DNA of 14,969 nt from an uncultured Ilumatobacter sp. (GCA_938049325.1 CALICC010000054.1:1-14969); one strand, 5' to 3'. Shown: positions 1-6,891, counted from the stretch's first letter. Notes: generated by a model from the sequence alone, not told the origin. Made by a program: numbers and translations.

Positions 1-1
1 G

Positions 2-139
2 TCGGTCGACGAAATGGTCGAGGCCGGGTACCTGATCCCGCCGTCGGAGGCTGCTTGGGAGCTCCGTGCGACTGGCGACGAGTTGGAACCCGTCTCGTTC
101 GAGCCGATCGCCGGCGGCAGGTGCGATCTCGGCGAGTAA
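2..139 (+). CDS. C-terminal end of an unidentified protein (partial, cut by window start)
   Basis: An open frame enters from the left edge and ends at TAA 137-139, giving 45 residues. They read like real protein rather than a shadow frame: acidic, with a GYLIPP turn early on and a C-terminus ending CDLGE. No domain can be recognised in so short a tail and I assign no function. The next gene on the same strand starts about 50 bases downstream, so the two could be co-transcribed. The main uncertainty is that the start lies outside the window. Confidence 0.55.
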   Translation, partial: SVDEMVEAGYLIPPSEAAWELRATGDELEPVSFEPIAGGRCDLGE

Positions 140-189
140 CATCGAGGGTGTCGGCGATCGTTGCCACGGCGCCGTGGAAGACTCGGCTG

Positions 190-837
190 GTGACAGATCA
201 GGACTCGCGGTGGAACCTCAACATCCACTACCACCGGCTGTTCCTCAACGCGATTCCGACCGGGGCAACGACAGCGATTGATGTTGGATGCGGCGATGGC
301 CTCCTCTCGTTCGACCTGGCCGACCGAGGTCTTCGAGTCACCGGTGTCGATCCTCACGCTCCCAGCATCGAGCGCGCCCGTTCTGACCCGCGCGCAACGC
401 CATCGACCCAGTTCGTTTGTGGCGACGTGTTCGAGACGGATCTTCCGCCCGCCTCCTTCGACCTGGTCGCCGCGAGTGCCGTGCTGCACCACCTCGACGC
501 ACGAGCCGGACTCCGTCGGATGAGGCAGCTGGTCCGACCCGGCGGTGTCGTCGTCGTGGTCGGGTTCGGTCGGCCCGATGGCGTGAAGGACCGTCTGCTG
601 GAGATCGCGGGAGCTGCGTCAAAACGTCTGCGTGTGATGCGTGGTCAGTACTGGGAGCACAACGCTCCGATTTCGTGGCCTCCGCCACTGACGACCGGGG
701 AGATGTGCGACCTCGGCCGTGAGGAGCTCCCCAGCGCGTTGTTTCGTCGGTTGATGTCGAACCGCTTCTCGCTCGTGTGGACCGCTCCCACGACCGGGAC
801 CGGCGCGCTCCAACCGGACAGGAGCCCAACACGATGA
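190..837 (+). CDS. class I SAM-dependent methyltransferase
   Basis: This is a 215-residue Rossmann-fold methyltransferase that transfers a methyl group from S-adenosylmethionine to an unknown acceptor. Motif I is DVGCGDG (residues 31-37). The acidic end of strand beta2 follows in TGVDPHAPSIERA, then GDVFETDLPPASFDLV (motif II region), a VLHHL motif near 99-102 and the post-motif RPGGVVVVVGF near 116-126. The frame is open upstream to a TTG at 55. I prefer GTG 190 because GGAAG (176-180) lies nine bases before it and because the resulting start, with RWNLNIHYHR near residue 7, matches how this actinobacterial methyltransferase group usually begins (from memory). Its TGA overlaps the ATG of the next mini-gene. 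The substrate cannot be read from the sequence. Confidence 0.88.
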   Translation: MTDQDSRWNLNIHYHRLFLNAIPTGATTAIDVGCGDGLLSFDLADRGLRVTGVDPHAPSIERARSDPRATPSTQFVCGDVFETDLPPASFDLVAASAVLHHLDARAGLRRMRQLVRPGGVVVVVGFGRPDGVKDRLLEIAGAASKRLRVMRGQYWEHNAPISWPPPLTTGEMCDLGREELPSALFRRLMSNRFSLVWTAPTTGTGALQPDRSPTR

Positions 838-920
838 CCGACTGCGCAAACACCCGCTGGCTGCGCATCTCCGAGGACGCGATCGTCAGCATCGAAGTGT
901 CGTCGAGAGAGCGACCGTGA
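834..920 (+). CDS. 28-residue mini-protein, translationally coupled on both sides
   Basis: ATG 834-836 overlaps the methyltransferase stop (ATGA), and TGA 918-920 overlaps the GTG of the next gene (GTGA). A strong Shine-Dalgarno, AGGAG at 820-824, sits nine bases upstream of the ATG. The peptide begins MTDCANTRWLRISEDAI and has a mixed charged/hydrophobic composition, one cysteine, one tryptophan, no membrane segment and no signal peptide. The exact double overlap and good ribosome site argue for translation. The product could be a functional small protein, or the frame could serve only to pass ribosomes on to the downstream membrane protein. I recognise no family. Confidence 0.6.
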   Translation: MTDCANTRWLRISEDAIVSIEVSSRERP

Positions 921-1387
921 CGCGCCCGTCCGAGGCGGTCTTCACCGTGACGTGGCAGTATGCGGCCTTCTCACTGCTGCACTATGCGGCCGCGTCGATG
1001 ATGCTGCTGTTGCCGTTCGTTGCCGATGTCGGAACGAAGTCCGGTCTCGGAGCAAGCGTTGTCCTTGCTGTTGCAGCGATTGGACTCGTTGCGCTGATCC
1101 GGCGCTTGACCCAGTGCGGGATCTTCCTCGATCCAGAGCGGCTGACGCTACGAACGGTGACCAGAACGACCACGATTCCGTTTGCACGACTCCGCATCGA
1201 CGGCGACAAGGTGAGCTACGTCGCTCAGGCTGACGCGGTGCCAGCGCTCACCGACACCGCCGGAAGAACAGTGAAGGCGGGTGTCCTCACAGGTATCAAC
1301 CCGCACGAGAAGCTCGCGATCGTCCGCACGATTTTGCACGCTCGCGACGTAGCAGTTTCGAATGGAGCACACACCGTAGTCGATTGA
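917..1387 (+). CDS. two-helix membrane protein with a PH-like domain
   Basis: The 156-residue product has two hydrophobic helices (about residues 14-36 and 44-62) forming an N-terminal hairpin. A soluble beta-rich part of about 75 residues follows (66-140). This architecture, with a CGIFLDPERLTLRT beginning and short strands, resembles small bacterial PH-domain (bPH) proteins anchored by two helices. The assignment rests on layout and is tentative. GTG 917 overlaps the stop of the 28-codon gene, and GAGAG lies upstream at 905-909. Co-translation with a methyltransferase suggests a shared process, perhaps at the membrane, but no function is known. Confidence 0.72.
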   Translation: MTRPSEAVFTVTWQYAAFSLLHYAAASMMLLLPFVADVGTKSGLGASVVLAVAAIGLVALIRRLTQCGIFLDPERLTLRTVTRTTTIPFARLRIDGDKVSYVAQADAVPALTDTAGRTVKAGVLTGINPHEKLAIVRTILHARDVAVSNGAHTVVD

Positions 1388-1410
1388 GCAGTGCAGCTCC
1401 GTTGCCGAAC

Positions 1411-1440
1411 GTTGGTTCACACCCAGGCGAACTGACCAAC
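1411..1440. repeat. weak inverted repeat downstream of the PH-like gene
   Basis: GTTGGT (1411-1416) and ACCAAC (1435-1440) are complementary with an 18-base loop. A smaller GAAC/GTTC pair (1407-1410, 1415-1418) overlaps it. The structure lies 23 bases after the stop of the PH-like gene and could end the upstream transcript, but no T-run follows. It could also be chance. Confidence 0.25.
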
Positions 1441-1508
1441 ACGGGCGGCGCACCAAGGTTCGACTTCGCCAATACTGAAGGCGTGCGACGTTGTGTGGTT
1501 GCTTCGAT

Positions 1509-1536
1509 GGAACCTTCTGAGCCACTTCGGCGTTTC
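1509..1536 (+). promoter_or_regulatory. ECF-type promoter of the sigma factor gene (probable autoregulation)
   Basis: GGAACC at 1509-1514 (continuing TT) matches the GGAAC-type -35 element typical of group IV (ECF) sigma factors. It is followed by exactly 16 bases and then CGTTTC at 1531-1536, which fits the CGT-type -10. The predicted start of transcription falls at or next to the GTG at 1542, so the mRNA would be leaderless. This agrees with the absence of any Shine-Dalgarno before that GTG. That the encoded sigma factor reads its own promoter is an inference from common ECF behaviour. Confidence 0.6.
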
Positions 1537-1541
1537 CTCTT

Positions 1542-2156
1542 GTGAACGAATCGCTGCGCATCGTCGGTTCCGGCGAATCCCGCCGAGTCGGTGCGCGCCC
1601 ATCACGCGGCACCAAACGCCGTGCCGACCACGACGGCACTGAGAACCAGGCCAGTCGCGGCCGCCGCGAACCTGACGGCTTCGGGCAGTTCTACGCGGAA
1701 CATCACCAACCGATCACGCGGGCGCTCACGCTCTCACTGGGCCACATCGAGCTCGGTCAAGACGCCGCCGCCGAAGCATTCACGCGGGCGCTCGATCGAT
1801 GGTCGGACGTTCGCTCCTTCGACAATCCACGCGGCTGGCTCTACCGCGTCGGACTCAACTGGGCACGATCACGGCGCCGACGAAGGCGCCGCGAAGTCGG
1901 CCCCGACGACTGGTCGCACCTTCGCGAACAGGCACAACCAGGCGACAGCGCGACGGCGGTGCACAACGACCTCGTCGTCACCGAGGCGCTCGCGCAATTG
2001 TCGTTCGACCATCGCGTCGCGGTCGTGGCCCGCTTCTACCTCGACTGGAAAGAGATCGACCTCGCCCGCGCCCTCGACATCCCGCTCGGAACCGTCAAGA
2101 GCCGCACCAAACGAGCACTGAACCAACTCGCCACGATTCTGGAGAACGACACATGA
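1542..2156 (+). CDS. ECF (group IV) RNA polymerase sigma factor
   Basis: The 204-residue protein directs RNA polymerase to alternative promoters. Region 2 spans about residues 47-110 (FGQFYAEHHQPITRAL, then AAEAFTRALDRW, then NPRGWLYRVGLNWARSR). An arginine-rich linker follows (about 109-117). Region 4 with its helix-turn-helix spans about 150-200 (LSFDHRVAVVARFYLDW, then IPLGTVKSRTKRALNQL). A basic N-terminal extension of about 45 residues precedes region 2, which is longer than typical. GTG 1542 is the only plausible start seen in this frame before region 2, and the promoter placement supports it. The stop overlaps the ATG of the following membrane protein, the usual arrangement of a sigma factor and its regulator. 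Confidence 0.93.
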   Translation: MNESLRIVGSGESRRVGARPSRGTKRRADHDGTENQASRGRREPDGFGQFYAEHHQPITRALTLSLGHIELGQDAAAEAFTRALDRWSDVRSFDNPRGWLYRVGLNWARSRRRRRRREVGPDDWSHLREQAQPGDSATAVHNDLVVTEALAQLSFDHRVAVVARFYLDWKEIDLARALDIPLGTVKSRTKRALNQLATILENDT

Positions 2157-4135
2157 GCACCATCTCTGATCTCGACCAGTTCGCTCACCACCTGCGCGAC
2201 TTCGGCGACCGTCTCCCGACGGACTCCACTCCGAGGGACCTCGGGTTCTCAACGGTCGACCAGCCGCTCGAGCGCAACCACCGCCGCCCCCGCCGACCTC
2301 GAATGCTCGCGGGACTCACCGCTGCAGCAGTCGTCGGCGTTGCGATCACCGCCGGAATCGTCGGTTCCCGCAGTGACGACCAACCACAGATCGGCACCCA
2401 ACCAACAACCGCCGATTCCGCACCACCATCGACGAACACGCTCTCGACGACGTCGATCGTGCGCGACGACGGCAACGCTTCAACCAACCGACCTGTCGAC
2501 GCGACCATCGCGTTGATCGCCGGATCGGCGTCTGTCACAAGCCAAGAACGTCCCACGGTCATCAACGGCGATCGTGTCGACGTGAGCGCGAGCATGCCTG
2601 CGGTCGAACCGTCCGGCGACCTTCCCGACAACGGCGTCGAGCTGCCTCAGTACGAATGGCTGGTCGAGTGGCGGGGTGGCTTCCTCCTCGGCCGGGTGAG
2701 CGACGAAGCACAGTTCGACGAAGGCCAGTTCTTCGACGCGCAGATGTCGCCCAATGGCCTCGACTGGACCCGGGCCGATGTCTCGATGCCACCCGGCTTT
2801 CAAGGAACGGTCGCTGTCACGTCCGCGACCGATCGGCTGGTCGCCACGGCATCAGCGTGGATCGACGATCGCAGCATCCTGCGAGTTGCGACGACCTCCG
2901 ATCTGACGACGTGGTCGAGTGTCGACGTTCATGGCACCGACCCGACCGTCGGATTTCCGGCCGACACAGTTACGTACACCGACACTCCGATGTCGGTCGT
3001 TGCCACCGAGGCGGGGTGGGCCCTTCATCTTCGCCAGAGCATCCGGCTCGACATACGCGAGATCGCAGATCGTCTCGGATACGACGGCGACGCGGTGATC
3101 GGGTCAGCGCGGTCAGGTGGGTTCGTCGAGCTGCGCATCGACACCGGCGACGGCAGGATCGAACGGGTCCCAGTCTCACACGACGAGCTCGGCCTGACAG
3201 AAGGGCAAACGGCGCTCATTGACGCACGCGAACGCGACGAGATCTGGATCGGAGGTTGGGATGACCGCCCACCACAGCGAGTCGCCGACGTGCCGCCCGG
3301 CCGATTCGTCGGAGTCCAGGCGTTCGACGGCGGCATCGTCATGTGGACCACCACCCACATCGGTGTCCTGCGCGACGGCGACGATGTCGTCCGGTCGTAT
3401 CCGACGCCTCCGGGTGTCCATGAGCGCTACTCGATCTCGACCGTGCTCCCCGACGGCGCGAATCTGGTGATGTTTGCCAACGACCCAGCAAGCGGTCAGT
3501 CAGCCATCCATCGCTTCGACGTGGCAGCCGAGGAATGGGTGCCGCTCGATCTCCCAACCCTGCCTCCGACGCTCCTCCCGGAAGCTCACCGTCGTGACGA
3601 CGCCATTGCCACGTCGATCCGCTACCTGCCACCCACCCTGACCGAGATCTCCACGGTCGACGTCGGCGATCTGCGATACACCGCCACCGCCGCGCCCCCG
3701 TTCTCGTCGTACACCGTCGAGCGCATCTCCGACGGCGAACTCATGGTCAGCGAGTCGTCCGACCTGCGACTTCTCGGCGACTGGCGCGAACTCGGCGATC
3801 GCTACCGGCAATTCCAGAGCGATCGCTACATCATCGTCGATCCAGCCACCGGCGACACGCTGATGGAGATCGTGGGCGACGACCTCCAACAACTCAGCGA
3901 CTCCCGACAGACTCCCGACGGTCAGCCCATCCCCGACTATCAGGTCACCGACTTCACGCCGTTCGACTTCTGGCTCGCTGTTCCAACCGCCGACGGTTGG
4001 CTGATCGATGACCTCCCCGAACCTCCGGTCGATGCGAACGGCAACCCCGGCGCCGGGCCAGGCCTGATCGCACGCTCGGGCGAGGTCACCCTGGTGCAGA
4101 TCGGTGGAGCCTGGTTCCGATTCGAAGCGAACTGA
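2153..4135 (+). CDS. large single-pass membrane protein, probable anti-sigma/sensor partner of the ECF sigma factor
   Basis: The protein has 660 residues. A cytosolic segment of about 50 residues ends in a very basic stretch (RNHRRPRRPR, 41-50). One membrane helix follows (51-71), then a Ser/Thr/Pro linker (about 80-115) and a roughly 540-residue exported domain. That domain has motifs such as MSPNGLDWTRADV (198-210) and TTSDLTTWSSVDV (247-259). These resemble the S-x-D-G-x-x-W blades of beta-propeller proteins, so a propeller-like fold is inferred. The short N-terminal part lacks a visible HxxxCxxC zinc anti-sigma motif. ATG 2153 overlaps the sigma stop and has GGAGA at 2141-2145. The open frame runs further upstream, but inside the sigma gene. 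The anti-sigma role is inferred from position and topology. Confidence 0.8.
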   Translation: MSTISDLDQFAHHLRDFGDRLPTDSTPRDLGFSTVDQPLERNHRRPRRPRMLAGLTAAAVVGVAITAGIVGSRSDDQPQIGTQPTTADSAPPSTNTLSTTSIVRDDGNASTNRPVDATIALIAGSASVTSQERPTVINGDRVDVSASMPAVEPSGDLPDNGVELPQYEWLVEWRGGFLLGRVSDEAQFDEGQFFDAQMSPNGLDWTRADVSMPPGFQGTVAVTSATDRLVATASAWIDDRSILRVATTSDLTTWSSVDVHGTDPTVGFPADTVTYTDTPMSVVATEAGWALHLRQSIRLDIREIADRLGYDGDAVIGSARSGGFVELRIDTGDGRIERVPVSHDELGLTEGQTALIDARERDEIWIGGWDDRPPQRVADVPPGRFVGVQAFDGGIVMWTTTHIGVLRDGDDVVRSYPTPPGVHERYSISTVLPDGANLVMFANDPASGQSAIHRFDVAAEEWVPLDLPTLPPTLLPEAHRRDDAIATSIRYLPPTLTEISTVDVGDLRYTATAAPPFSSYTVERISDGELMVSESSDLRLLGDWRELGDRYRQFQSDRYIIVDPATGDTLMEIVGDDLQQLSDSRQTPDGQPIPDYQVTDFTPFDFWLAVPTADGWLIDDLPEPPVDANGNPGAGPGLIARSGEVTLVQIGGAWFRFEAN

Positions 4136-4188
4136 CACGACGGAGCTCGCACCAACGGCATCGATGCGATCAATCGGCGGGCGGCTCC

Positions 4189-4194
4189 TAGTAT
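4189..4194 (+). promoter_or_regulatory. -10-like hexamer before the MFS leader ORF
   Basis: TAGTAT matches the sigma-70-type -10 consensus at five of six positions. It ends seven bases before the ATG at 4202, where a leaderless transcript would begin. No convincing -35 is visible at the right distance (bases near 4166-4171 read GCGATC). It is the best promoter candidate in the 135-base gap between the anti-sigma-like gene and the MFS gene. Confidence 0.4.
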
Positions 4195-4201
4195 CCGACA
4201 C

Positions 4202-4267
4202 ATGGGTGCGTCAGTCTCGACCACGGTGCTGCTGACACCAGGCGTGCGCGCAGCCGGCGCGAGCTGA
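4202..4267 (+). CDS. possible 21-residue leader peptide in frame with the MFS gene
   Basis: ATG 4202 opens a 21-codon frame (MGASVSTTVLLTPGV and a short Ala/Gly tail) that ends at TGA 4265-4267, three bases before the GTG of the MFS gene and in the same reading frame. A -10-like hexamer lies just upstream. It could be a leader peptide feeding ribosomes to the transporter by re-initiation, or the remnant of a longer transporter N-terminus cut by a nonsense change. It could also be chance. I see no family resemblance. Confidence 0.3.
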   Translation: MGASVSTTVLLTPGVRAAGAS

Positions 4268-4270
4268 GCT

Positions 4271-5404
4271 GTGCAAGTTCCCGTTCGGCTGCTGGAGGCA
4301 GCACGCATCTCAGTTCGCCCCGCCGTGCTCGTCGCGATCGCATCGAGCACCGCCGTCTTCACCGCCACGCCGTTCATACTCCAACCGATCGCCGAGGAAT
4401 TCGGCGTGTCGGTTGGTGCAGCAGGACTCGTGTCAACCGCGCAGCTCGGCGGCTTCGTCCTGTCGTCGTGGGCCTCGGGTCGGTTCCTCCGACCCGTCCG
4501 CTGGGTCTTCGCCTGGATCGCAATCCTCGGGTTCTGCGCCAATCTGCTCTCTGCGGCAGCCCCGACGCTGGTCCTGCTTGCCGGAGCCCGATTCATCAGC
4601 GGTCTCTCACTGGGCCTCGCTGCATGGTTCGCCTGGCAAGACGCGTTCGGGAATCCCGCGAAGACCGGGGACGTCGCGGTGACCGGCCCGCTCGTCGGCG
4701 TCGTCATCGCACCCACGATCGCCATCATCCTCGACCGATTCGGACTCGACGCGTTGTTCATCGTGCTTGCGTTCATCGCGATCAGTCCGCTGCCGCTCCT
4801 GGCGCAGATTCCCACCGCCGATCGACTGCGACCACACCGAACGCGCCACGCTGCCACCCGAGCGGCACGGGCAGTGCTGCTCGCACTCGGACTGATCACG
4901 ACGGCAGGTTCGTCGGTCTTCGTGTACGCGGCCGCCATCGGCTCACAGTTCAACGACCTGTCGCCGCTTGCCGTCTCACTGACGTTCAGTGCCAACGCGC
5001 TCGCAGCGATACCGGCGGCGAAGTGGTCGGGCCGACGAGGACCCGCGGGCGTGTGGATCGCGGGCGTCGCTGTCCTCGCCTTCGCGCTCCCCGCCGTGCA
5101 CTCGCCCGCCGTCTTCATCGCCGTCATCGTCGGCTGGGGGTTCTTGTTCTTCATGGGCATTCCGGCCACGTTCGCGCTCCTCGCATCACGCTCGCTGTTT
5201 CCCGAAGAACGTGCGGGAGATGCCCAGGCGATCATGGCGCTTGGCCGCGTGTTCGGGCCGCTACTGGGCGGCGCGTTCTTGGCGTCGGGTGCCACCACTC
5301 AAATGGGTCTGGTGGCGTGCAGCATCATGATGAGCGCGGCACTGCTGCTGCTCTACGTCGACCGCATCCACGTGAAGCAGATCGTCGGCGCAGAACCACG
5401 TTGA
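4271..5404 (+). CDS. major facilitator superfamily (MFS) transporter
   Basis: The 377-residue polytopic membrane protein has about 11-12 hydrophobic helices. The N-half helix pair around FTATPFILQPIAEEFGVSVG, then STAQLGGFVLSSWASGRF with the loop between helices 2 and 3, is typical of the MFS drug/metabolite exporter group. A basic central loop (DRLRPHRTRHAATRAAR, about 187-203) separates the two halves. The second half includes FFMGIPATFALLASRSLFPEERAGDAQAIMALGRVFGPLLGG. It is at the short end for the family. GTG 4271 has only a weak upstream GAG. A GTG at 4325 is an alternative but would cut into the first helix. The substrate is unknown. It converges on the methyltransferase gene at 5471. 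Confidence 0.88.
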   Translation: MQVPVRLLEAARISVRPAVLVAIASSTAVFTATPFILQPIAEEFGVSVGAAGLVSTAQLGGFVLSSWASGRFLRPVRWVFAWIAILGFCANLLSAAAPTLVLLAGARFISGLSLGLAAWFAWQDAFGNPAKTGDVAVTGPLVGVVIAPTIAIILDRFGLDALFIVLAFIAISPLPLLAQIPTADRLRPHRTRHAATRAARAVLLALGLITTAGSSVFVYAAAIGSQFNDLSPLAVSLTFSANALAAIPAAKWSGRRGPAGVWIAGVAVLAFALPAVHSPAVFIAVIVGWGFLFFMGIPATFALLASRSLFPEERAGDAQAIMALGRVFGPLLGGAFLASGATTQMGLVACSIMMSAALLLLYVDRIHVKQIVGAEPR

Positions 5405-5421
5405 CGTCGGGTGTCCTCCAC

Positions 5422-5447
5422 CATCACCGCGTGATCGCCGGGTGATG
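5422..5447. terminator. inverted repeat between convergent genes, possible bidirectional terminator
   Basis: CATCACC (5422-5428) and GGTGATG (5441-5447) form a perfect seven-base stem with a 12-base loop. It lies in the 66-base gap between the converging MFS and methyltransferase genes. No T-run follows on either strand, so factor-independent termination would be weak. Position is the main support. Confidence 0.4.
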
Positions 5448-5470
5448 CGGCGGTCGGTCGACGTGACGCG

Positions 5471-6136
5471 TCAGTCGGTGACTCGGCGCAGCACGCGCAG
5501 CGAACCGGTCACCGAGATCTCTACGAATCGTCCGGACTCGATGGCAGGCAGGTAGATCTGCTCGTACGGCGGTCGCCCACCGTCGGCCGGATCGGGAAAG
5601 ACGTCGTGGATCGCGAGCACGCCACCAGGCGCAACATGTGGCGTCCAGCCTTCGTAGTCGAGCTTCGCGGGAAGCTCCCCGTGCCCGCCGTCGACGAACA
5701 GGAACGACAGCGGCGTCGTCCACACGGCTGCCACCTCCGGTGATCGTCCGACGAGGGCGAAGACCGATCGCTCCAAGTCTGCGTCGTGAATCGCTGCGCG
5801 AAAGAACGGCAACGTGTCCATCTTGCCAACTCGTTCGTCGACGACGTCGTTGTCGTGATGCTCCCAACCCGCCTGATTCTCTTCGGAGCCACGGTGGTGA
5901 TCGACCGCGAACAGCACACGGCCGGCGTGTTCGGCGATGTCTCCCAACCAGATTGTGGACCGACCGCAGTACGAGCCCACTTCGAGCATCGGAGCGTCCG
6001 GCACCTGGTCAGCGGCATCGCCAGCAGCGGCCCAGAGCGCGTCACCTTCGTCTTCGGGCATGAACCCCTTGGTCCGCAGAGCCACCTCGCGGCGGCTTGC
6101 CGAGAATTGACGTCGGGCCGCAGTCGCTCCCGTCAC
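5471..6136 (-). CDS. class I SAM-dependent methyltransferase (Methyltransf_24-like)
   Basis: From GTG 6136 the protein has 221 residues. The SAM site is LEVGSYCGRSTIWLG (51-65), where a glutamate-glycine motif replaces the classical DxGxG, as in the Methyltransf_24 / O-methyltransferase-like group. AVDHHRGSEENQAGW (77-91) carries acidic and histidine residues likely to contact SAM. FLFVDGGHGELPAKLDYEGW (145-164) and LAPGG-type VAPGGVLAIHDVF (168-180) complete the Rossmann pattern. DGGH and HDVF are where metal-dependent members place ligands. The GTG overlaps the nitroreductase stop (GTGA), so the two genes are probably translated together. The frame stays open upstream, but inside the nitroreductase gene. 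The acceptor is unknown. Confidence 0.85.
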   Translation of the reverse strand: MTGATAARRQFSASRREVALRTKGFMPEDEGDALWAAAGDAADQVPDAPMLEVGSYCGRSTIWLGDIAEHAGRVLFAVDHHRGSEENQAGWEHHDNDVVDERVGKMDTLPFFRAAIHDADLERSVFALVGRSPEVAAVWTTPLSFLFVDGGHGELPAKLDYEGWTPHVAPGGVLAIHDVFPDPADGGRPPYEQIYLPAIESGRFVEISVTGSLRVLRRVTD

Positions 6137-6792
6137 CACTGATCCCAGTGGATGATCGTGTCGGGCTCGGGGCGCATCGCCGGCTTGAAGTCGGTACCGA
6201 CCGTGTGTGCGAGCGGACTCAGCACCGCCTGCTGGACCTGGTCGAACGGGATGCCCAACACGTCGGCGACCTCTTGCTCCATCATCAGGCTGACCGTGGT
6301 CCACGACGTACCGAGGCCGCGTGCCCGCGCGGCCAGCATGAAACTCCACATCGCAGGGAGCACGTTGCCCATCGTCGAGGCCGCCGCCATTGCCGGCATG
6401 CCGTCGAGACGTCCGGTCGCCGAGCAGGCCAGTACCAACACGGGAGCCTGGCCCATGGTGGCGGCGAGGTGTTCGGCCGAGGCGGTCACACGGTCCTGCT
6501 GCGCCTGCTCTTCAGGTGTGTCGCGAGCGATCGAGCCGGCGTACACCCCGTCCATCGTCCGGTAGATGTCGAAGCACTTCGCGTAGATGTCGCCGATGGC
6601 GGCCCGCTTCGCTTCGTCTTTCACGATGACGAATTGCATCGTCATGCTGTTGGATCCCGACGGAGTTTGCATGGCCGCACGCACGCAGTCGCGGATGTCG
6701 TCGTCCGACACGGGGCGGCTGTAGTCCAGCCGCTTGCGCACCGCACGCGTCGTGGTCAGGAGTTCGTCGTTCGTCAGGTCGAGCAATGCCAT
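6133..6792 (-). CDS. nitroreductase family flavoprotein
   Basis: The 219-residue product is predicted to be an FMN-dependent oxidoreductase using a reduced nicotinamide or deazaflavin donor. The N-terminal TTRAVRKRLDYSRPVSDDDI (about 13-32) is the classic family start, with arginines that bind the flavin phosphate. AAMQTPSGSNSMTMQFVIV (39-57) provides the PSGSN flavin loop. The C-terminal half has the ARARGLGTSWTTV helix and the strand IPFDQVQQAVLSPLAHTVG. The length is normal for the family. ATG 6792 has no good Shine-Dalgarno but lies six bases after TATGGT, so it may be leaderless. It shares a GTGA overlap with the downstream methyltransferase and diverges from tesB. The substrate cannot be assigned. 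Confidence 0.9.
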   Translation of the reverse strand: MALLDLTNDELLTTTRAVRKRLDYSRPVSDDDIRDCVRAAMQTPSGSNSMTMQFVIVKDEAKRAAIGDIYAKCFDIYRTMDGVYAGSIARDTPEEQAQQDRVTASAEHLAATMGQAPVLVLACSATGRLDGMPAMAAASTMGNVLPAMWSFMLAARARGLGTSWTTVSLMMEQEVADVLGIPFDQVQQAVLSPLAHTVGTDFKPAMRPEPDTIIHWDQW

Positions 6793-6798
6793 CGTTGC

Positions 6799-6804
6799 AC
6801 CATA
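6799..6804 (-). promoter_or_regulatory. -10-like hexamer of the nitroreductase gene
   Basis: Read on the minus strand, 6804-6799 is TATGGT, four of six matches to TATAAT, and it ends six bases before ATG 6792. A -35 at 17-base spacing would fall on 6822-6827, inside the palindrome at 6821-6834. Transcription would begin at or near the start codon. Confidence 0.4.
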
Positions 6805-6820
6805 CGCGTCAGCGCTCCAC

Positions 6821-6834
6821 CTGCTTCGAAGCAG
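6821..6834. promoter_or_regulatory. perfect 14-bp palindrome, candidate operator between nitroreductase and tesB
   Basis: CTGCTTCGAAGCAG is a perfect palindrome of seven-base half sites with no spacer. It sits in the 99-base divergent intergenic region (6793-6891) and overlaps where the -35 of the nitroreductase promoter should lie. Such a site suits a dimeric repressor of the TetR, MarR or similar type. The regulator is not encoded in the window as far as I can see. Whether it also controls tesB, about 60 bases away, is open. Confidence 0.45.
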
Positions 6835-6891
6835 AACGAAGTTCCGATTGAGCGCCCTGGTTCGGGGTCCGGCGTGCCAACATGATCCCAG

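Noticed and set aside
1455..1516. AAGGTTC / GAACCTT inverted repeat around the sigma upstream region
   Set aside because: The 48-base loop is too long for a convincing hairpin, and the right arm is better explained as the ECF -35 element.
1799..2152. Upstream extension of the anti-sigma-like frame
   Set aside because: It lies wholly inside the sigma factor gene in another frame and is arginine-rich; ATG 2153 has a ribosome site and the ATGA overlap.
3940..5298. Long minus-strand open frame (452 codons) across the MFS gene
   Set aside because: It mirrors the MFS gene codon by codon, is full of Ala/Ser/Thr/Pro without domain structure, and the plus-strand product has clear membrane helices.
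5464..5473. TGACGCGTCA ten-base palindrome
   Set aside because: It includes the stop codon of the methyltransferase at its 3' end, far from any promoter, and is expected by chance in GC-rich DNA.
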